A stretch of DNA of 64,000 nucleotides, taken from assembly GCA_959347315.1 (NCBI GenBank), contig OY365806.1, forward strand, positions 35,249,526-35,313,525, written 5' to 3'. This document shows, in pieces, positions 50,048-62,803 of the stretch. Within the stretch, counting starts at the first letter, position 1, and the number at the start of each line of letters is the position of its first letter. Under the pieces are notes generated by a model. It did no database searches, had not been told where the DNA came from, and saw nothing but the letters and a program-made list of their open reading frames with translations. Source of the DNA: Bimastos eiseni (taxonomy: Eukaryota > Annelida > Clitellata > Crassiclitellata > Lumbricidae). The position numbers and the translations under genes are program-made.

Positions 50048-52739
50048 GTGGCTTATTCAGTGTCCTTTTAAAAATATTTTTATTCAAGTTACTAATATTA
50101 CTATTATTATTATTATTGTGTGTTATTCAGTCTAAAATCAAGCTAATTTAATTATAAAACGAGTTGGAGCTCTTTTTCATGCTGGTTTTGATGCTTTTTA
50201 TAACAAAACTGTAGTGACAAAATCCAAGGAAAAACTAAAAACCAAGAAACAAACTTTTGATTTACAAAATCTTGGTGCCGCTAAATTTAAATTATTGCCT
50301 CAAGCTCATAAGTCATAACCTGCCTCAGGCTTCTCTATATACTATAGAATCTGCACTCGGGTTAATCGAAAGTCTCAACTCCTAAGAGATGCATATTAGT
50401 GAGGAAGCTAATTTAGAAATTTAAAGATTATGCTTCTAAAAATAATATACTTTTACGTGTTCCGGTCGAAGGCGTTCATCCAAATCGATCTTTCCCCACT
50501 CCCGGATACTATATGTCGCAAGTGATCAAATCGAGGCAGATCTCATACTACAGTGACTACACCACGCTTCTAGAATGATCTGCCTCTTGCTCTTCTCTCA
50601 CTATCCAGTACTGAAGTCTTACCTTTCCTAGAAGTCGTATTTCAACAGTATTCATCTGATATCATACCCTGCCATTCAACTCTCGACCTAAACGACATTC
50701 TCATTAACAACTACTCAGACTCTCTAGCAGCCAGACTCAAGCCTCCTTTGAATGGCCCTTTTGAAAAACATTTCTGACTTGACGCTTCGTTCGCGCTTTT
50801 CTTTCGAGTGGTACTTTATAAAGTTTGGTTACTACGATTGCGAACTTACAGTTTTAGAGCACCTGCCTGCTTACTTACATTCATTTATTTTTAGTCCATG
50901 TTTTAAAACCTTGTTGGAGGTTGTATTTATCGAAGTTGAAGTGAGTGATATTTTGGTGAGTTAAAATGCATAATCATTAATCTGCCCAATAAACTGAAGC
51001 ATTTAAACAAGTAAAATCAGCCTTGATCAAGCGATAAACAAATCAGGTTATCAATCTTTTATCGACGCAGTGTTTAATTTTAAAGTACTGTTTTGTACAT
51101 GCCTGTATGTCTATAATTACTATCTGATCCTATAATGGGATCAAAGAGCCTCTGCAGCTCAATTGCCCACTAGGCCACCGTCTCGTGATACCTCTGTTTG
51201 GAACCAAGTGCGCGGTCAACGAATGAGCCATCGCCGGGATGTGCGAGGTCCCAGAGGACAAGAGTCGGAAGGACGAATTATGGAACTCGTCAACGCAAGA
51301 AAGATGGTGTATCGAGATAAACAACGAGAGGAAGGACTTGGGAGACCACCTCTCTCTGTATCCATAGGATGTGTAAAATGAAGTCACTAAACAAAATCCA
51401 ACGACTTTTACGATTCAACCTATATAGTGGGGAGAGTTATGTTCAGCAGGGGGATGTGAGGCTTCCTCGGTCGTCAACCAGCAAAATCTCTGCAAAATCA
51501 ACAAGAGGAAAGATCAGTAAAAGAGGATCCAAATATAGCCATAACATGTGTACACAATGCTAAAGCATGGAAGCTTGCAGGCATTGTATGGGAGATGTGG
51601 GCCCTTTCAGAGGTTCGAGGAGGCCTGGGCCATTTCCAAAATTGGATCCTTTGGTCCCCTATAACTGCTAACTCTTTGTCTCATTAAAAGAACCAAAAAA
51701 GAATATGTTTTATTCAATTGAATCATATATTTGAAGTTGTTATATTAAAAAATTCTATACAGGCATGGCAAGCATATGACAAAAATATGAACATATAACA
51801 GATATGCTTATTTAGGGCTTCAAATTTGTGGCTTGTTATTATAATAACAATTTTTTTAAATTTGAGATTGACAAGCCACAGTATAGTTACAAACAAGGTA
51901 TGATTGCATGAGAACAAGTTTTTCAGCGTGGGTCAAATTTAAATAGTTCATAAAACACTGAACTTTGGCAAACCACAATGCTTAAAATCAGTACTTATTT
52001 GTTTGTCAGTGCTTGATATAGAGTTTGAAACGCTCTCTCTGTATCTGCTTGTTCTGATCAGACGCTTAATGTCATTTCATTCTCAACTGCAGACTCTTCT
52101 TTTTCATAGCTGTCTCTTTGTCTTAGTGGACTGATTTTATGGATATTCACCTTGTAGCTTGGTTTTTGGTGCAACATCTTTTGATGCCTCGTACATTAAA
52201 AAAGCTCTGGTACGTTTGAAGTCACAAACTCTGGTATGACAGTTGTAGTTACAATGGAATACATGTGCATCTGTCAGATATAAATGAAGGCTACTTACTT
52301 ATAATTTAGTTCTGAAAGAGCTCTTTGGAACAGACTCGTAAATGATCTTCAGCAATCGTCATTGCACTCTCTCTTGCCTGTCAATTACAGCTCTCCCCAG
52401 TTGGTCTCCTGTAACATTCCACTCCTGACTGATAATTCATATTTTCCTAGCTATCTGCTTGCATCTCCACTCCTGAATCATCCTGTGTGCAGCTTCTCCA
52501 ATGGGTTTTACCTTTGCTTCATGATGTCTCCTCATCTTTTCCCCTCCCAGTTTTGCCATAACTGACAAAACAATGTCTTATGCACTTGATTTTCTACAGC
52601 ACCAGTGAACATAAATTGATGCACATTACACGATTTTTATGTGGAACATAGAAATTTCTAAGATTCTCATTTATAGCTGATTGTGTGACCTGACAGCTGC
52701 ACTATTTTCACTTACAGAAGTGAAAATTAATTTTTTTAG
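50048..52739. other. Spacer without recognised genes
   Basis: Short frames at 50752-50964 and 51163-51381 (basic, Arg-rich) match nothing I know. 50450-50760 looks like decayed retrotransposon but is not assignable. Confidence 0.35.
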
Positions 52740-53020
52740 TGATTGTAACGGGTGCGTAGCGAATCACTGAAACCCGAATCCCCGAAACTGATTTCCGCCG
52801 TATCCCGAAAGCGAAGCTGGATTGATGAAAAATGATTCTGCTTAAATTTAAGTTGGATAGATGAAAAAAATTCATGCAGAAACTGGATTGATGAATGAAT
52901 TACGCTGTTTTGAGACAGTTAGGCGTTTTCAATAGCACATTGCTGTTTCGGGGAATCGGGCTTTTTGGTCTTCTCAGCGTATTCGGGTTTCGGGTCTCGA
53001 TGATTCGGGTTGATCCTATT
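52740..53020. mobile_element. Candidate foldback/MITE just upstream of the FBXL17 exon
   Basis: Left ACCCGAATCCCCGAAAC pairs with right GTTTCGGGGAATCGGGCT; additional TCGGGTTTCGGGTCTCGATG words lie at the right. GGATTGATGAA words repeat inside. Boundaries are not certain. Confidence 0.5.
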
Positions 53021-53080
53021 GCAGCATAGTATTCATAATTATGGTAATTTATATAAATTATCATTTGTCGTATGTTACAG

Positions 53081-56000
53081 CATTGTTCTGGTGAAAACAC
53101 TTCTTGGAAAAGTTTGTATTTGATTCAAAGACCTTTTCCATTGATTGCATCTCATCCATATACAATGGAGAAGATTGATTCCGAATTCACAAATAAGAGT
53201 TTGCCTACGAAAGATGCAATCATTGCAGAATCATCTTTTTGTAGAAGACTTTCATCATGCTCAACAATTGTGCAGCCAGGTCTTGCCGGGTCAAAGCGGG
53301 GTCTGCCAGAAGAAAACATGCGTCACGTCAAGCCAAGAACACAGCTCCATTCAATGCAGTCAAACATTGACACTGACGTTATTCAAAATTATGACAACTT
53401 TGAAGATACTGTTAAGATTTTGCCCTGCGATACATGTATCGTCCAGCCTATAAGGAGTCTTTCAGAAAATCATTCAACAACCACAGAATCCAGTCAGACT
53501 TCACAACTGAACGAGGAAAATGACGACATCTCCAACACATGCATATCTGTGGAAAATTCTCAACCATTCCTACACATTAACAGTTTACCACACTGTGTCC
53601 TCGTCCATATTTTCCGCCAGCTGTCGATTGCGGATCGACATCAGAGGGCGGCCCTTGTCTGCTGGCAGTGGCTTCGACTTTCTCAGGACCCTGACCTCTG
53701 GCGCAAGGTCAACCTGAGAGGACTTCCAAATATCGACGACGAAGTTCTCGGACGAGTCGTGCGCTTCAGCAAGCGAGTAATTTCATTAGACATTACAGAC
53801 TGTCGAAAAATGTCAGATGCTGGACTGGAAAATGCATTTGCTGTATGCAAGGATTTGAATAAGCTAATTCTTGTCAGGTGAGAATCAAAGGCCTATGTGA
53901 TCTTATGTGAAATTGACCATGAACACCTCCGAGTATTACACAAACTAGCCTTCTACTATAGTGACTTTAATTAATCTTTACTTATTTATTGTGGGCCTGC
54001 TATGATTCATTTAAGAAAATTATTACCAGCAAAAAAATTTTAATTGTTCTGTTAATTAAATATTGGTAATGTTGTTATGCATGAGGTGTATTGATTATCA
54101 AATGATAAGAAGTAAAATGCAGGGTAGTAAAAATGCGGTGAAGGCACTAACCCAATACTTTAAATAGCTGGGGGTCGACACACCTTTGGACATATTATTA
54201 GGGGATCGCAGGGCTATAAAGGTTGAGAACCGCTGTTTTAGGGCATAACCGGAAATCGCCTCGGACATTCGCCTTGGCGAATATTTCACTTTTCGGGATT
54301 ATCCGGAAGTATTTTGCTTTGGCAAATATTACACACACAAATAGTTAAAAATAAACAAATTTAATTCAATAATTTTTTAGAAACACTTAACTATCTAAAA
54401 ACGAAACTTAACAATTTTAAATCGCTTTAGTAGTTATCACGGGCACAAACATTTATTTTGCTTATTTTTCATTAAATGAAATGGTGAATGTGGTGAAAGT
54501 CAAAACTTTAAGCTTTGCCTGTGGAAGGTACTTGCTGGGCCACAGTTGCCACTACTATTTGGTTCGGCCTCGGATCCGGCAAATAGTGCATCAAAATACT
54601 CGGATTCGGTACTCGGTGGAAATTGTCTTCTCGGTTATGCCCTACTAGCCTTCAATGTATAATTTAGTTGCTGGACCCAAGTTAGTATTTTATCTAATAG
54701 TTTTTTGCCATGAACTAATGAAATGTCAAGAAAACTAGGTAGAGGTCGTAATAGAGAGTATAATGGCTTGCAAATCATCGTTTGAATGGTGTGTCAAGTG
54801 AAGTCAGTTGTTCAACACAAAGTAATCTTGGGTTTTATGTGCCATCAGTTGATGCTTTGTGCCAGAGTTGTATGGTGTTTTTTAGTGTCTTGGAAGCCTG
54901 CTGTCTCGGTCTCGAGGTAGTGTCTTGAATTTTTAACTAATGAAATGTCAAGAGTACTTGACTTCATGGAAACTGTCTTGAAGTGAAAGTCTTGTTCTGT
55001 CTCGAACAAGAGATTTCGATAAGTTTCCCTTTAACTGTCTTAAAATCTTGTGGCAATATAAAAACTATTCTCAGGAATTGGTACTATATACATTACATGT
55101 TTCAAATTGAAATTACAAATGAACCTTATTCCCGAAAACTGATACATTAGTATTTTACATAATTTTATATAGGATCACTTGTCTTTTGCTGTCTCGTACT
55201 GTCTTGAACCTAGTGTCTCGGTCTTGGAACTTCACTGTCTAGTCTTGGTCTTGAAGTTTCAAGTCTTGCATACAACACTGCTTTGTGCTTTAGACTTTGA
55301 CACTACTGTAGAACTTTACTAATTAATAGTAATCTAAATTCATACCTGAAATCTCTTACTTGTATGGTTGAACATATGCTTCTTATGCAAAAGTTAAATG
55401 CTTAGTTTGTCAGCAAGATTATGGCTGCTTGACTTCTTGGAATAAACAGTTTGGCTATTATTGGCTTGGTGTTTCGAGCAGTGAGGAGTGGCCCTGTGGA
55501 GGTTGATGCAGCTTTTGTGTAGCTTGAGAAGTTTCAAGATGACCATTAATTACATGGAATGTGGATATTTGATCATCCTATGAATTGGTCACTGCCAAGT
55601 GCCTAATGATATTTGCATTTATAAGTTCAGTCTTTATGTGTTTGCTTCAATAGATGTCAGCAGCTGACTGTGCGTACGTTCCAGTCCATAGCAGAAAACA
55701 GCCAACATCTCAGGGAACTGAATCTGTCCTGTTGTTTTGCACTTGATGACGCAGGTCTCTCCTTGGTTTGTACATAATCCTACTTACTATTAATGTCAGA
55801 GTCCTTAAAAAACTGCTAAATAGATGTGCTGGTGATGTAATGTAAAAGAATCCCTGTGCAATATTTGGATTGAATTTAAGAAAATTGCTAGATTTTACAA
55901 ACTGTCTGCAAAGACTGGAAGTCACTTATTGAATCCATCCGTGCCAAATGGCTTTCACCAGGAACTGACGAGAGTTTAGATATTGGAACATTTATACAAC

Positions 56001-58618
56001 ACCTTACTAGAACCTTTGTGAACTCAAAATGATCTCTTTTGATGTAAAACTTATTAAAGATTGTTGATAATGTTGATATGGAGCAGCTTATCTTTTTTTA
56101 CCTATTTTTATAATTCTGCTTTTGATCTTGTATCGATAGTTTTGTATTTTTTTAAAATTAGATTGCAACCAAATGTCGACTGTTGGTTGATCTAACGATA
56201 AACCAATGTTCAAAGGTCACTGACTGTGGCATCTCCGAACTGGCAAGGTTATGTCCTGACCTAGAAAGATTATCTGTGGATCACTGCTCAAAAGTAAGTC
56301 ATCTTTCAGTAATTTTTAGACTATTTATTCATATTCTCTGCATTTGTGTAGTCCATTTAAAAGTGTCACTCAGAGGTGCTTTAGAATATAGCTAGACGTT
56401 TTAACATGTACATTGTACATATACGATAAATCATACATGAATTAAATAAGTACATCTTCATTAACAATATTGGTGTAGAGATTACATATTTCATTTTGAG
56501 AGGTAAGCAGTGAACATCTTGTTATTAAATTGTTTTATGATTTGATTATCCCAAATTGATGTTATATAGCTGACAAATAATTAATGAATAAAATACATGA
56601 GACCACTTTTGAAATATTGCTGTATTTCATTTCGGGTTTTTATTCAAAACTGTATTTTAGTTGGCAGATCGTTGGGTTTGTGCTTTGGTTGATGATTGCC
56701 GTCGTCTGACGTCCCTGAGCTGCAAGGGTTGCTCGTTGACAGCAACTGGTGGCAATCTACTTGCAAAAGTATTTATTACTTTTCATTCGTTCATTCATTA
56801 CAGACGCTTTTATAGTGCCCCTTCAAGGCTACTACTCAGGAGCGCTCCCGACTCCAGCACGTTTAAAAAGAACAGTTTTAAGGCAAGTATAAAATGAGTT
56901 TGAGTGGACCCTTGGTGACAACCGCAATGCCAACGGGAGCATGTTTGAGGGCGAGGGGCCATCCACTGAGAAGGCACGATTCTGTTTAGTAGTTGTACGG
57001 GCAAATGGGACAATGAGCATGCCTCGCTCAGTAGAACGTAGAAAGCGGTGTACACCAGTACACTCAAAGTAGAGTAACAGAGATCGTGAAGATAGGCAGG
57101 GGCGAGACCTAGCAAGGACCGCCACACCAAATGATACGGTACGAGATTCGCTGTTGGAGAGGGAGCCAGTGGAGCACATCCAGCATATAGCCGGATACAT
57201 GGCCAAATTTAGGAATGCGTCCAACAAGACGTGCAGCAGAACGAAGGACCCGCTCCAGGCATCGCAAATGCCCAGCTGGAGCCTGGAAGGCCTCCATAGA
57301 GTGAGCAACAGTAATCCAGTCAGGCAGTAATGAAGGCGTGAACAAGGGTAGTTCATTATTACGTCTATTGAGACTCTGGACATCCATGCCATCTGTCAGC
57401 TGCTGATGGGAATCCATTGGATGGTTCCACGCTTGTGTGTGGGCCGGCCATTAGTGACTGTTTTATCTTACGAATGGTTGACTATGACAGGTTTTCATTT
57501 AATGTTTTTGCTGATCTTATGGAAGTTTATTCTTTCTGCTCTTGAAGTTGTCTTGTCTGACGCATCTTGACATTTCTGGGAATTTGAACATTACCGATGA
57601 AGTTGTTATCAGCTTGGTTCGTGGGTGTCAACTGCTGCAGGCGCTCAACCTATCATTGTGCCATCTGGTGACTAATGAGTCAATTGTGCATCTGGCAAAT
57701 CACAGCAAACAACTGCATTCTCTAAATCTGGTGTCTTGTGCAATTGACAATGAAGGTTAGTGGTCATGATTACTTCAGTTAAAGCAGGTTTATTTATTTA
57801 TTTCTAAATATGTGTGTCGGTGGCGTAGCTGCCTCTGTGACGCCCTGGAGCGAACCTTGCTCAAGCGCCTTCCCACTGAACTAGGTCCATTCTCAGTACC
57901 TCATGAAGAAGTAACAGAAAAGATACAACTACACAACTGTCATTCTGTCGTTTTACACCATCTCATTGAATGTACGGAGGATTTGGTATTTGTGATGGTA
58001 AACTGGACCTCTTGAGAAACATCTGGAGAAGTTCTCGAAAGTCAGTGCAAAATGAGTGCAATTCTTCTGCACTAGTTTTCTGAATGAACAGAAGAAGTAC
58101 TGAAATGTTCAAAAATGTTCTAGGTGACAGTTTACAATGGAACGAACCTGAGAGATATGAAGTCACAGTAGTCCAGGTGACTCATGACGCATGATTGGAG
58201 TAGGTTCATTGCATTGCCAAATGATTGATTTTGTTATATTGATTGAATCAAAATTGAGTAGTGTACTAAACCTTATTAATTGAATGAAATACTTTTTGTA
58301 GCCCTAAAACTCCTTGCAGCAAACTGTCCAAAGCTACAGACGCTTGATGTTGCCTACTGCAGCCCGATAACATTCGATGCTGCTGTGCTAGTCTCGGACC
58401 GCTGTCCGCATCTGCGCTACATGGGTCTGATGCGTTGTGATCAGATAACTGATACTGAAGCAGAAATGCTGGTAGAAAGGTTTCCACAGGTCCACTACTC
58501 CACCATGTGGCTCGATTGTAAACGAGTACTGGAGAAAGCGAAGGAGCAGGGATTCATTGTTCCAGACAAAAGAGGATTCTGTGAAAGTCACAAGTCAATG
58601 GTGCAGTCATCGTCTTAA
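53081..58618 (+). CDS. FBXL17: F-box and leucine-rich repeat protein 17, six exons
   Basis: FBXL17 is the substrate receptor of an SCF (SKP1-CUL1-F-box) ubiquitin ligase; the vertebrate protein is known for clearing aberrant BTB-protein dimers. Exons: 53081-53877, 55654-55765, 56162-56293, 56661-56768, 57548-57755, 58302-58618. All joins keep frame. From the first internal ATG (53165) the model is 529 residues; human has about 700, with a longer low-complexity N-terminus. The F-box is at about residues 138-184 (LPHCVLVHIFRQL, ALVCWQWLRL, DPDLWRKV). About ten Cys-containing LRRs follow (SLDITDCRKMSDAG, ELNLSCCFALDDAG). The C-terminus, LRYMGLMRCDQITD then STMWLDCKRVLEKAKEQG, closely matches the FBXL17 tail. 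The first listed exon starts at a splice acceptor (TATGTTACAG), so a 5' exon, possibly coding, lies outside what I can identify. Intron 1 holds two DNA transposons and intron 4 a LINE fragment. Confidence 0.93.
54100..54235. mobile_element. hAT-type terminal fragment
   Basis: In reverse complement the end reads CAGCGGTTCTCAACCTTTAT and continues GCCCTGCGATCCCC, the well-known CAGTGGTTCTCAACC type of hAT end. The other terminus was not found. Confidence 0.6.
54239..54644. mobile_element. Second copy of the TAGGGCATAACC element, FBXL17 intron 1
   Basis: Direct match over its full length to 38701-39112, with ends TAGGGCATAACC and GGTTATGCCCTA. No convincing target duplication; its left end sits 4 bases from the hAT fragment ending at 54235. 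Confidence 0.9.
54863..55280. mobile_element. 418-base hAT-type element in FBXL17 intron 1
   Basis: Ends CAGAGTTGTATGG and, in reverse complement, CAGTGTTGTATGC. Perfect 8-base duplications CTTTGTGC at 54855-54862 and 55281-55288. TGTCTCGGTCTCG-like words near both ends relate it to the 49238-50039 family. Noncoding. Confidence 0.95.
56810..57440 (-). pseudogene. LINE ORF2 C-terminal fragment in FBXL17 intron 4
   Basis: Minus-strand blocks in two or three frames: LRSAARLVGRIPKFGHVSGY, DVLHWLPLQQRISYRI, SLLGLAPAYLHDLC, NRAFSVDGPSPSNMLPLAL and FKRAGVGSAPE, then a stop and the hairpin-like tail with GGGGCACTATAAAAG. This is the same LINE family as 48770-48945. It ends 37 bases or so past exon 4's donor region and is antisense to FBXL17. 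Confidence 0.85.
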
Positions 58619-59204
58619 CATTGTGAGAGTGTGTTTGTGGAGTCACTGGGTTGTCTGATGTCTTTCTGAGTCTACATTAACTGTCCTTTTTGTTTCCTCT
58701 GCCACATTGGGCACAGGTTTTCCTCTATGTTTGCGTTGTTGTCCGTGTTTTAGAGTTTTCTGGCCACATTATTTTTGGTCATCGGGTTTACTTGTCATGT
58801 TTGAGTTGAGTTGTCTCACCATTTCCATCTACAAAGCATTCATCGAGATTGTAGGTTATGGTCTGTTGCACTTTGGAGCTGGAAGGTGAAGTAACCAGCC
58901 ATTTAGTTCCTCCTTCTATCACCAAGGTACTTTATCTTGGATTTGTATCTATCGGGGTAATTGCATGCAAAACAGCAGTAAATTGAATTGTGCTGGGGTC
59001 TTCGATTGTGTGGCCTGACAGCATGGTGTAAGCTTAACGTAATTCAAACCCTTGAAATGAAAAGTGTAAGGTAGGCACATTAAGTATCTATGACTCTGCT
59101 ACTAACAAGGCTCTGCAGTCCTCTTCATTGTGTATACTGCATTGCAAAGTGATACCTCTCTGATTAGTGTCATATGTAGAAAATATGTAAAAGATGATTT
59201 GAAC

Positions 59205-59541
59205 CTATGATGCAGAGGGAGGAGAAAGCATGGAAAGCCACTGTCCTACTGCAGTACCCTCTGCTAACATCGTTTTGTTTTTATGACAATGTTTAGATTC
59301 AGTGAGTTGTAATTGAAATTCTTGAAATTTGATATCGCCCTTCTTCCAACATCTTCTGCTCAGAAGTGCACACCCATGCCTCGACTGCGCAATTGCAGTT
59401 GTACTGCAGAGCAATTGTGTGCGAAGGACTTGCTCAAGGTCCCTACACGGTGACTGACGCCTCGGACGAGGGTCGAACCCACTCACTCAGCGCACACTGA
59501 GTGTTACGGGTTGACCACTCTAACCAATCGGTCACCGTGCC
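59205..59541 (-). mobile_element. tRNA-derived SINE
   Basis: The minus strand begins GGCACGGTGACCGATTGG, with an A box TGGTTAGAGTGG (59515-59526) and a B box GGTTCGACCC (59470-59479), spaced as in a tRNA gene. The region between cannot fold as a normal tRNA, so it is a SINE head with internal polymerase III promoter. The body ACCTTGAGCAAGTCCTTC continues to about 59285 or beyond and recurs at 18050-18160. Confidence 0.85.
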
Positions 59542-62500
59542 ACACAGTTGGCTGATCGATTGTGTGTAAAAGAATGGGGCCTTTCTAATGGGGACAATGG
59601 AAAGAATAATGCCCATTGTTTTGGTGCAAAATAGTCATGTGATTAGCATCATGTTGGACTATCAACCGAGAGGCCCAGGGTTTGCAAGGGTAGACATTTG
59701 CTTTGAGATTTCTGGTCCACGTGTACCTCTAAACAACTCGGCTGTCATGAGTACACTGACCATAAACTGACGGTGGGGAGATCAGGTGGCAAGGGAAAAC
59801 TGGCCACTCACCATCATATACCGATTCTAAGAAAAGTGAAGTCACTAATGCTTCATACCTATTGCAGCCTCTGATGCTAGCTAGCTTAGCGAGCTTACTG
59901 ATGCTAGCTAGTTTATTACTTAGTGCAGCTTATTCTTTAAGTCAAACTGCACTCTGTGTTCTGATTTTTATCCATTTTATAGTTATATGACTAGGCAGTG
60001 TCAGAGTATCTCACTGGTAGCATAGTTAATCCAGCAAGATCAACAGAGTAGCCTAACCTAGTCCTTATTATGTCAGAATGCAGATGACTGCAAAGACAGA
60101 TGGGGTAGATAATGCCAAAGATTGACAAGGGGAGGGAGGGAAGGAATCCATTTGGGCCAGTTTATTGATTACTGAAGTTTGCATTGCCCTGATTCTCGGC
60201 CAAGATTACATAGCTATGCTGCTTAGATATGACAGACCTGAATTTTAATAAATGTTTTTGACACAGGTCCAGACCATGCTGTCTCTTCACACCTTTCAAT
60301 TAAAATCTGCCTTTGAAATTAATTAATCACATTGCGTTGCATTTAAGACAAAGACAGCAATGATTGATTCACTTGTGATTATGTTAAGAATCTGTGTCCA
60401 TTTCTTTGACTAGTTAGATTTTAAGAGAATTGTCAAATTCAACAAACGGAAAAGAGACAAAATCATGATCGTTGTGCTCAATTTGTCTTGACATGTACAA
60501 AGCAATGATTGATTCAGCTTCATATGTAATCTGCATTGTATACAGTTTGTTCCATTAGGACAGGTTATGTTGTATGTGTTTGTTAAAGAGATATGTGTGT
60601 ATGTATTTATCATGCTTGTGCTTAAGTGTAATATGTACTGTAATTAGACATTATATTTGCGATTCTAAAGTCTTGCATTGAGGAACCAGTCCTTGGCAAT
60701 ATCTGCCGGCCATGACGAAGCTGGGGTTTGTTAAAACACAGTTTAATTTAGTTATAGGTTAAGCAGCTAAAAGTAGATGATGCCTAATTTGTTTTCATTC
60801 TTGCATTAAATATATACTTAGGTTGCCTATAGAAACCTACTGCATGCTTTGCCTTACTTTGCTTCTTCCATGAGTATATGTGAATAATCATATTCTGTTT
60901 GATCATGGGTATGTGTTGACACATTGAAGATTTTATTGTGAAAAGGTTCTGCACAATTGCATCATGTATACATAGCTACCATGTTCACTGGGTCCAACAA
61001 ATTTGACTGTTAGAGAGCTTTGATTAAGTGGGTCCCTCCAGTTAGAACTGTCTCCAACTGCCGCTTTGAGTGGAGCTGCTAGTTTTTTCCCCTGCTCCGT
61101 TTCAGAGGCGCTTGAAGACCTTCCTACTTACCACCTTGCCGACGACTTGGTAGCACCACTGATTTTGAGCAGCGCTTAAAACTGTTTAGTTACAATTTAT
61201 TTTGTGGTAGTGTATTAATCCATGGAGCACGTTGTGCTATGGAACCAGCAAATAAAATAGCTCAGAAATTTTATAAAGTTGCCGAATCAATGCAGAGATG
61301 ATATGCTTTATGTATTTGCATAGTATTTTGCAGTCTTCTTGGTTACTTTGAATGGCAGTGTGATGCAACACAATGTAAATAAGAGGATTTATTTCATCAA
61401 GTTTGTAATCAGGTTGAAGTTTTTGTAAAATTAGATCTTTCTGTGGATGTGTTTTGTTTCTACAATGTTGAGATCTGCAGTTATATAGCGCCATTCAGAA
61501 GTCTCGAGAGGAGCTATATAATTGTCCAGCTATACATAATACACTTATATAGAAGGTCAACTTTTATAACTCTGTAAAGTTTATTGCATTATTGCAAACG
61601 TCTAAAGTTTATTAATTGAGTTTATTTTTTAAAAAGTTTTTATCAAATCAACAAATTACAACGATGGGGGTTTCCTATCTCCTTTACGTTAAAACGTCAT
61701 TGAAAGCTCTTGCACAATTAGATTGCAAAACAAAGTAAAATTCTCAAAGGTGGTGCCAGCCTGAGACCATTTGAAAACCGTAACAAAATGGAATGAATAC
61801 ATTACAACTGCTGATGGTATAGTTCTAGATAAACCTAATGACCTGAATCTCTGAATAAGTATTCTGCCCAAATGACTATACTAACCAGAAATAATTCCAT
61901 TACTTACGATGGTAGTAGCTTGGCTTCTTCAAATACATTCACTCTATGCTTGATTTTTGTTAGCACCATTGTAAATTCTTTGGTATGACTTGCATTTTGC
62001 CGAATTCTGACCCTACATGAATGCATGCTTCATCATGAAGCTGATATTATACACAATTTTTAACAGCGGTTCAGCAACGTCGTCCACATGGTCAATATTT
62101 AGTGGTGTCAGACTTTCATGAATTTGGTATTTTCAATTTTGCAAGGCAAAACTCTGCAGGTTTAAAGAGTTGACTTGTGTATTGCCCTGCCTCGGTTAGA
62201 AATCGTTTCATGGTTTACTGTCTGGTCTCTGGTAGGGGAGTAAGCATAGTTATCTGTATCTCTATATGGAGCATTTGTTGCCACCATCTAGCATTGCATA
62301 AAATATCCGGGTTTAAAGTGGTTCACAAGACAAAACCTGTGTGAGAGCCACTACTTATTTAGTATCTGAATATGTTATGTGTACCTGTTTGCTCTGGAAG
62401 TTGTTAAGTGGCTTGACCTAAAGTCTCTTCACTCATCATTGATTGCTCTGCTGGTGAAAATATTTGCTCTCTCTCTAAATTTCCTCTGAGACTCAGAGCA

Positions 62501-62603
62501 CTGAAGTCATCCTAGAAGCCCAGTTTTTATGATAATAGGATTTTCATGCGTTTTTTGCTTGTGTGGATCTTCCCCACCTCGTGATCTACGACGTAGACAA
62601 ATA
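59542..62603. other. Spacer without recognised genes
   Basis: GCGCTTGAAGACCTTCC near 61110 resembles a LINE C-terminal tail. In minus orientation a LINE/SINE tail (GAGGAGCTATATAATTG as seen on plus) lies at 61478-61520. Otherwise nothing seen. Confidence 0.35.
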
Positions 62604-62620
62604 CATATATATATATATAC

Positions 62621-62653
<33 letters not shown>
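62604..62653. repeat. (TA)n with CATA variants
   Basis: ATATATACATATG-type tract. Confidence 0.95.
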
Positions 62654-62667
62654 ATGGAAGACCAACA

Positions 62668-62803
62668 ACATGCCACAGAAGACCTGGATGGACAACATAA
62701 AAGAGGACCAGAGCATGAGAGAAGCGGTGGATAAAACTAAAGACGTCTTGTTGAGGCCTCGCCGTGCGTGTGCGCATGACGGAGGAAATAAAAGAACAAT
62801 GTA
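62668..62803 (+). pseudogene. Possible LINE reverse transcriptase C-terminal scrap
   Basis: One frame reads KTWMDNIKEDQSMREAVDKT then LLRPRRACAHDGG and a stop. It resembles the R-K-T-W-x-D-x-I-K-E-D-L end of RTE/endonuclease-reverse transcriptase proteins. Too short to classify. Confidence 0.45.

Noticed and set aside
57109..57417. Minus-strand frame in FBXL17 intron 4 as a gene
   Set aside because: It encodes LINE C-terminal blocks and continues in another frame into 56810; it is retrotransposon remnant.
59460..59541. Functional tRNA gene
   Set aside because: Has A and B boxes but the intervening sequence does not form a cloverleaf, and a SINE body follows.
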